NCBI GenBank assembly: GCA_964058845.1
Contig: CAXKVR010000418.1
Coordinates: 230,004-294,003 of the forward strand
Direction: 5' to 3'
DNA: 64,000 bases
Source: Carex sylvatica
Lineage: Eukaryota > Streptophyta > Magnoliopsida > Poales > Cyperaceae
The stretch's first letter is position 1, and each line of letters begins with the position of its first letter. Under the pieces are notes generated by a model. That model worked only from the letters and a program-made list of their open reading frames with translations. It was not told the origin of the DNA and did not search any database. A program made the position numbers and the translations under genes. Positions 57,001-64,000 of this stretch are shown piece by piece.

Positions 57001-60000
57001 GAAAATCTGGATAAAGTGACACAAATTGATAGCCGATTCGAGAAAATGACCAGTTCACCCATTAAAAAGACCCCTCTAGTCACTTCTAATCACACCCTCC
57101 AAAAGGACCATCTGGTCAGAAATCCAGTTGAGGAGATAAAATCTGGAGAAATAGCCAATTTAAATGTCAAGTCCCCTCTGGGCACTGAAGCAAGAGACCA
57201 AACTATGGTCAAAACACCGCTTCAAGAGATCAGCTCTGAGAAAAGCTTAAGCTTGATCAAAGTGGGTCAATTGAAACCTCAAAGTGAACTCCGTTGTGAA
57301 AAAGGTTACAATACGGAAACACCAGACAGTGCTAAATCCGCAAAATTATCCTTGTCAGAGAACAAAGGTGATAGTTCTTCTGAACTGATTAGTTCTACCA
57401 ATTTGGGATTAACAGGTAATTCGGCCACATCCCTGCAAGTTGGAATTAGATCTATAAAAAAGGGCCTTAGTGTACCTTCAAAGTCCCCTTTAGAGACCCC
57501 AAAATCCCAAGATCTTAGCTCAGGTGGTGAACATGGTTCATTTGGGGCCAGATTACCAGTATTGACCAATTCTACTGGCATGAGGAGGAGTTACACTAGA
57601 AAGCTCAGAAAAAAATCAGCATCTCCAGAGGAACTACAATCTGATCCCTCAGTAAATACCGCCACACCGAAGGTTATAGTGGGTATTTCACCACAAGGCT
57701 TGGGAGGCGGAAATGGGGAGCCAAATCGGGATGTTGAAAAAGAGAAGAGTGCGGAGCAGTCCTGTTCCAGTTTACCACAAAAGAGGAAAGCTTCTGACGA
57801 CCCAGTTTATAACAGCCCCCTTGTGGCAAATGATTTTGAGGAACTGGAGTGCATTAATTCACTCCCTAAGGAAAGAGATACTGGTAATGATAACACTAAG
57901 ACAGTTTTGAAAAACTCAAAAACCAAAAAAACTTCCCTGAAGTGTGCCAAGCCTCGTAGGTGTTCTCCTTCAAGTTTGAATAACATAGGGTTATCTGAAG
58001 CATCTGACAAGGTGCAGGTTGAAGAGAAAAAGGAGCCATGGACTACAAAACAACCTAATGCACCAGACTTCTCCAAGTATTTTGGCTCACCAACTGGTAA
58101 CGTAGGGATCGGCACCTCCACTTTTGTTTCTCAGGATGGGGATATTGAAACGAGAGATGCACTTACGCAATCGGGAAAAGTTCAAGCGGAAAACAAAATA
58201 CTGGAAATGAAAGGCCTGTCACCTGACAGTGTAGAGGCTGAGTTGCACAAGCATCTTAGTGACACAACTCCTAATCCATGCAATAATCACAAAAATTCTA
58301 CTGGTGCTAGAATAAAGAAGGCAATTGCCAAGAGAAGTATGAAAGGGAAGGTTCAAAATCCGAGTAAAAATGTTTTTCTAAAAGCCGGCAATAATTCAGG
58401 TGCAAAACCAAACAGCAGTAGTAACAACACCCCAAATGATGTGACAAGAGATAAAGGGGAGGCATCAGATGCACGGCCTGGAGATGCAGATTCTGGCTTT
58501 TTGAGAGAAGTGAGTAATTCAAGTGCGAAACTAGAGACTGGTACCAAGTCTCCAGAGATTGGAATAAGAAATGAGGCTGAAACACCTGTTGCGAGGCCAA
58601 AAAATGTCCGGACAAATGTTTCTAAAAAAATGGGAAAGGGAAAGAGAGAGAACATGATCAATGGTTCGAATAGTAACAAGAGTAATGTAACTATGGATTG
58701 GCTTTTAACATCAACAGAGTTAGATCCAGAAAAGGAGAATAAACCAGGTCCAGGTGAACCCAGTACTGCTGATTCCAAGTCAGTCCTCAAATGCAAAAAA
58801 CTGCTTCCGACTCAGGAAGAGTGTACAAGTGGCAAAGATCAAAAGTTGGTGCATCCTAGTATGGGTTCGGTGGCCTGTTTTATTTTGAGCGGGCATCGAC
58901 TGCAGAGAAAGGAATTTCAGGCGGTAATTAAGAAGTTGAGAGGAAGGGTGTGCAGAGACACACATAATTGGTCTTTTCAAGCAACCCATTTTATTGTACC
59001 GGGACCAGTACGCCGCACTGAGAAGTTCTTTGCAGCTGCTGCTTCTGGAAGGTTAACATCCAATCTTGTATCTACTATTTTTCTCTAATAATTTGTGGAA
59101 TTCCCATACAAACTGTGTAAATAAAACTTGACTATTTATTTTGGTAATTACTAGGTGGATATTGAAAATGGAGTATCTGACAGCTAGCAATGAGGCGGGG
59201 AGATTCATAGAGGAAGAACCTTATGAGTGGTTCGGTACCGGAATGACAGAGGATAGTTCTATTAGCTTGGAGTCCCCACGCAAGTGGCGCCTCGTGAGAG
59301 AACAAACTGGTCATGGTGCCTTTTATGGCATGCATATTGTCATTTATGGAGAATGCATCGCACCTTCACTGGTAGTCTTTTTACATATCTAGTTTCATTA
59401 TTTTAAATAGTAATGATACATCTTTGTATCTAAGCAGGCCCATGCAACCTGAAACCTGTTTTATAGCTAAATTTACATTTAAATTAACCATGTTTTTGTT
59501 GATCAGGATACAATGAAACGAGTTATAAAAGCCGGGGATGGCACAATTTTGGCGACATCTCCACCATATACCCGTGTTCTAAAATCCAACAGTATAGACT
59601 TTGCTGTGGTCCCTGCAACAACCCCATCTGACGATCCATGGGTGCGTGAATTTTTAAACCATCAAATCCCATGTGTGACTTCAGACTACCTTGTGGAGTA
59701 CGTGTGCAAACCCGGTTACTCTTTATCAAAGCACGTGCTGTTCCAGACACAAGAATGGGCTGATAAGTCTCTCCAGAAGTCAACCAAGTTGTGCCAAGAG
59801 GTGGTGCATGAATTTAATTCGCCTCTGAAACTTAGAGATGATAGTGTTCGGCAGGATAATTTGAGGTGTGCTGTTTGTGGGTCCCATGAGAGAATGGAGG
59901 TGATGTTGATATGTGGGGATGAAAGTGGGTCGGTTGGGTGTGGCATCGGGACCCACATTGACTGTTGTGATCCGCCACTTGAGGCTGTGCCGGAAGATGA

Positions 60001-60085
60001 TTGGTTCTGTTGCAAGTGTAATAAAATTAGAACCAAGAAGAGTAGCTTGGCAATGAAAGGTAATAAGAGATCCAAGAAGGGTTAG
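54021..60085 (+). CDS. Four-BRCT protein with C-terminal PHD finger (At4g02110-like)
   Basis: Exons 54021-54113, 54200-54289, 54837-54941, 55348-55449, 55561-55645, 55774-55840, 55949-55993, 56154-59051, 59155-59371, 59507-60085; all join in frame to 1426 codons, and every intron is GT-AG. BRCT1 at ~10-95 (INIFSGVRFALFGF ... AETWIDDTV). BRCT2 at ~100-190 (LHICLTGYQ ... MMGARFSK ... THLIC ... VNHRWLEDC). A ~900-residue, Ser/Pro-rich disordered middle follows, with repeated KSPAPGP/KSP motifs (possible proline-directed phosphorylation sites). BRCT3 at ~1098-1190 and BRCT4 at ~1213-1320. PHD at ~1354-1407 (CAVC, LIC, GC, TH.DC, CCKC: C4HC3). BRCT pairs bind phosphoproteins in DNA damage signalling, and PHD fingers read histone tails, so a nuclear repair or chromatin role is inferred. 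The start is the first ATG after the leader. Confidence 0.93.
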
Positions 60086-61642
60086 ATGATTTTTACTTTA
60101 GGTTCCTGTAAATTGTTTTTCCTTGTGTAGTAATTGAATTAGTGGTTACATGATACTTATTTGTAATCGTATTTGAATATGGATTTCTCATGTTTGGTAA
60201 TCCTTATGTTATATAATATTGTGCTGGTTGATGTTATTTTTCTGTGTAATGTTGAACACAAAGCACGTTTAATTTGGTTTTGCAATCAATTGGCATAATC
60301 TTTAATAATATTTTTATTTATTCATTTCTTTAATTAGATAACTGCAAGTAGTATTTTGCATAATCCAAAGTGTTTCGGTTTTAATAAAAAGTTTGCTCTA
60401 TTTTTGTTTTTTTTTTTGTTTTTTGTTTCTGTGACACAACTTCAAAATATCCTTATATTGAATGTGTGCTAGAAATGACCTTTGTTTCCTCTATAGACAA
60501 ATGCGTTTGGAATTCTGGATGGACTTCATAATAATTGTTGGGCTTGGGCTTGGGCTCAGGTTAGGCTTGAAATGCCTCATTCGAGCTTTAGCCCAATTAT
60601 AAAGTATTCTTTTGCCTATTGGGCTTTTAAATTGAATTCATCCGACAATTTGAAATTCCAAAATAAAAGGTGAATCACTTAACAAGTGCTTATTTAAATA
60701 ATTAGATAATATTTTTTACTTCAGAAATTAAATAATATTTTTACTGGAGATGAAATTTTGTTAATATAATATTGGATATATAGATAAAGTGTTAATTTAT
60801 TTTCCATAGAGCCGTTAATTTCAAACTTGAAAAATTGAAATTACGTTATGAACAATAATAAATGTGCGATCAAATTAATTTTTATAAGCATGATATGATG
60901 TACTACTATCTATTCATATTTAGGCTTCAATTGACTCATTAAAGCTTTAAGACTATTATCAAGTATTGCTTTGCGTATTTGGGCATTTGAATTAAATTTA
61001 TCCGACAATATGTAATTCATTATTTATTGCCAATTGTTTAATTTAATAATATTTTAAAATTCATTCTTATAATATTGAATTTAGTGCATTTCGACTACCG
61101 CTTGGTTATAAGAGTAATATATAAGATCAGCTGTACTAGACATGATTTTGAAGAGGCCGCAAAATTTTTATTTGTAATTAATTATTTTCTTTGTTGATTA
61201 GCAAACTATAGAAGACGACATCATAATGCATCTAGTAATAAACTGGAAAACAAATTTTTGTTCAATAATCATCTCAACAGCAGTCAGCAGGTCATGTTTA
61301 CAGCTGTCGAATATAGAATTTATGTGCTTTAAATTTAATACATCTATAAAGCTAATTTAATTTACTTTACCTTTAAACACCTTACAGCATTATGTATTAA
61401 CTTTAGTTTGTTTTATTAAATAGAATTGGTAGGTTATTTTCTATTTCTATCATCATTCTTTAAGCCCTTAGTTAAATATTGATATGCACCATAAATGATC
61501 CATCCATATTTCAAATTATGATTTATCATAGATAGAACATTATCTTAGCTACTAGATCAAAAATTAGTTCTCTTCATTTTATTTAATTAGTTATTTAGTT
61601 ATCAACATTTAATTTCTAAAGTCATGAAGATATAATTTCGGA
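60086..61642. other. 3' flank of the BRCT gene and spacer, no gene seen
   Basis: T-rich 3' UTR region, then AT-rich DNA. Two diverged copies of a phrase (GCCCAATTATAAAGTATTCT near 60590, ACTATTATCAAGTATTGCTT near 60952, each followed by a TTATCCGACAAT-like sequence) show an old duplication about 370 bp apart. Confidence 0.4.
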
Positions 61643-62025
61643 GAGGAAGCTCAAATGTCTCATTGCTTTATGTCCTAGTCTTACTCCAACATCTTTATCT
61701 TTAATTTTAAAGTTCAAAACAATATATATGAATCTCTCAACATGATATTTACGTTAAAATGTACTTAGAGATCAAATTTTATATGTTTTTAAGATAGGTA
61801 CAGAGTCATTATTTTTTAAGAAATTGTGAACCATCTAAAAACAATGATTTTGTATCATCATAAAAAGTAGTAAAAAAATTTCAAAAAACATAATTTGGTT
61901 TCCAATCATATTATAATGTGGGTATCATGTTAAGCAGTTCGGATCGTCAGTTTGAACTTTAAAATTAAAAATAAAGATGTTGAGATATAATTAAGCATCA
62001 AACAATGGACATTTGAGCTCTCCTC
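61643..62025. mobile_element. Family I fold-back MITE, copy 14, old
   Basis: GAGGAAGCTCAAATGTC at the left and GACATTTGAGCTCTCCTC at the right. The core is degraded (TACTTAGAGATCAAATTTTA). The flanks AATTTCGGA and AATTCGAAA match weakly. Confidence 0.75.
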
Positions 62026-63176
62026 AATTCGAAATAGTTATTATTTACAAAAATGGGTTCAAATAAAAGTCAGATCTCCTTTTGAAGCAAAGTGTATTCC
62101 AATATTCTGGTTAAAAAGGAAAGAAATAAGAAAGCGTATTCCATCGAAAAATGTTCTAAAAAGTTTGTGCAAGTAGCAATCGCACTTTTAAATTCACATG
62201 ATATTATCCTTTTCTTCATCATTGGTCTCACAACTCACAACAATTTCGATGCCAACAATGCGTGTAGAATTTTTTTCACATTATCAAATATGATATTTGA
62301 TATTTAATCAAATATAATTACATTTATATTCATGCATTCTGAACTAGGGCACATATAAATTAAGGTTAAAAAATCTTGAACAGTGAATTGAATTAATGCA
62401 AGGTTTCCCAGAAGGCTGCTAAATTGATTTTTAACATAAAAAAATAAAAAAGGTTCTAATTATAATGTGAAATCGCTTAAATCTTATTTTATAATACAAA
62501 CTTTTTTTTTAAAATTTAATTTTCAGTGAAAAAAGATATAACGTTGAATAATTAAGCATTTTTACGCAGAAAAACTGAATTTTTCATTGTTTTTGCTCAT
62601 GCATAACGCTAAATAATTTAGTATTTGTGCTATTAAATAAGATTTGAGTGATTTCGTGACTTTTTTTTTTAGTAAAATTGAAAACCAAGTCACCCAGCTA
62701 TTTAATATCTTTATTATTACAGCAAATAATAAAAATTAGATCGTGTGTTTTTACCAAGTGTTTTTTCGAATTCATAATCTTCTATATGGAGACCGTGTAT
62801 TTTTACCCCTAAAAGGTGATTTCGTGTTATAGGTTTAATTTTTCTTGTGGTATGAATAAAAAAAAATCCTGTTGCTCATACCTCATGGAATTTCAGACTA
62901 GCGTTTTAAAATTTAAAAATTAGATCTACGTGAAATTTTGTTCGATTTTTTTCATGATGAAAAAGAAAAGAAGAAGAATTGGCATCATGCACGTGTGTGC
63001 CTCTCCCTTGCGTGCTTACAACTTAACTTTGCTTCTATTATTTTGAAAAAAAAAAATGCCTTTGCCTCAGTCGGCAAGAAAAGTAAAATTTACAAGTCAA
63101 GATAGCACATGCCTAAGACATTCACACGTGCCATCCAGCCTAATACAATTATACCCCTCAAAAAAGATAATTTTTC
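62026..63176. other. Spacer, no gene seen
   Basis: AT-rich. AAATCGCTTAAATCTTATTT near 62472 and AAATAAGATTTGAGTGATTT near 62635 are complementary and may mark a decayed fold-back element. Open frames of 71 and 77 codons lack known motifs; the second runs into the next MITE. Confidence 0.4.
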
Positions 63177-63579
63177 GAGTGAGTCTGTGGTACTATGCAT
63201 ATTACGATTTGATCCGTAATACGATTCAATATTTTCGTTTTCAAAATCATAACGAACGATCCGAACCGTTCAACATATTCCCCATATAAATATGTACTTG
63301 CAGACCAAATTTTATTTTTTTAGAATTTTTTTACTAATTTTTAAGATATATAGAAAATCATTATTTTTGGATGGTCCAAAATTTTCAGATCAAGTGATTT
63401 TCTACCTATCTTAAAAAATAGTAAAAAAATTCTAAAAAATATAAAATTTGGTCTGCAAGTACATATTTATATGGAGAATGTGTTGAACGGTTCGGATCGT
63501 CCGTTATGATTTTAAAAACGAAAATATTGAATCATATTACGGATCAACCCGTGATATGCATAGTACCATGGACTCACTC
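63177..63579. mobile_element. Family I fold-back MITE, copy 15, perfect 9-bp TSD
   Basis: GAGTGAGTCTGTGGTACTAT at the left and the complement of GAGTGAGTCCATGGTACTAT at the right. TAATTTTTC occurs at 63168-63176 and 63580-63588. The arms pair almost fully over about 180 bp, with GTACTTGCAGACCAAATTTT as the core. The loop is TTTTTGGATGGTCC. Confidence 0.95.
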
Positions 63580-63707
63580 TAATTTTTCTTCATATAAAAA
63601 CTTTTAACTTTCTTATATATATTATCATTTCAACTACATATAGAATGTTTATAATTGGGAGGCAGAATAAGATCATTTTTAAAAAAAAAATACTAATAAC
63701 TAAGAGC

Positions 63708-64000
63708 AAAATTTATCCGAAATTTTTATTAATACCACTGTAAAAAAATATCCAAAAGTTATGGAGAATTCAAAAAATATTAGGGTCTCTAATTCAATCT
63801 ACAGCTTTATTTTTGGAGCTGCAGATTGAATTGGAGACCCCTCCCCCTCTTAAAACTAAAAAATATATTGTAATACACTGATAATTTAGATTTTTAGGGA
63901 TTTTCAATTCAATCTGCGACCCCTCAAGAATGAGGTCGCATATTGAATTGAATATCCCGGTAATTTTCGAATTCTCTAATTTAGCGGATTTGTTTTTTTA
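63708..64000. mobile_element. Family II fold-back element, copy 3, cut by window end
   Basis: The outer arm TATCCGAAATTTTTATTAAT and inner arm GGAGAATTCAAAAAATATTA are mirrored by TAATTTTCGAATTCTC at 63961-63976. The centre has GAGCTGCAGATTGAATTGGA and AATCTGCGACCCC. The right outer arm is outside the window. Confidence 0.65.

Noticed and set aside
1..64000. tRNA, rRNA or organelle-derived inserts
   Set aside because: No cloverleaf, rRNA core or plastid/mitochondrial gene sequence was recognised on either strand; this was by eye only, so short tRNAs could be missed.

Overview
This window is nuclear DNA from a flowering plant. It is AT-rich, has two long genes with many short exons and plant-type introns, and is otherwise mostly transposon-derived. 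I cannot place the species; nothing decides between monocot and dicot.

Two protein genes are well supported, both on the + strand. The first (CDS 33743-43174, 21 coding exons, 1227 codons) encodes a plant CCAR1/DBC1-type nuclear protein, the family of Arabidopsis SHORT ROOT IN SALT MEDIUM 1 (RSA1/EMB1579). It has an Arg-Glu/Asp repeat tract, an S1-like region, an inactive-Nudix DBC1 domain, a LAIKA-like segment and a C-terminal EF-hand. Two of its introns have GC-AG borders. The second (CDS 54021-60085, 10 exons, 1426 codons) encodes a four-BRCT protein with a C-terminal PHD finger, like the BRCT protein At4g02110, and is a likely DNA-damage or chromatin reader.

Between the two genes lies a decayed Ty1/copia retrotransposon on the - strand (43983-51719, LTRs of about 271 bp). 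One of its LTRs is split by a 1977-bp solo LTR of another retrotransposon. A long array of short palindromes occupies the place of its gag N-terminus.

The left 33 kb has no intact gene. It holds a 5.2-kb TIR element carrying a broken plant-mobile-domain (PMD) gene (5716-10942); a 2.3-kb MULE-like element containing nested MITEs and a minisatellite (19532-21868); a 1.6-kb segmental duplication; hAT-like MITEs; and a non-LTR retroelement with a perfect 20-bp target-site duplication (28118-28855). There are also nearly tail-only insertions that resemble that element's 3' end.

The most striking feature is a large group of long-armed fold-back elements, about 17 recognisable copies, here called family I. 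Most share an inner core (GGAGACCAAATTTTA) but have different outer ends beginning GAG. At least four copies have perfect 9-bp target-site duplications in non-repetitive flanks, which points to a Mutator-like origin. A second set (family III, ends GGAAAYAAATCTGCTG) also has perfect 9-bp duplications. One family I copy is a clear chimera of two subfamilies. Several elements sit in introns or directly upstream of the two genes.
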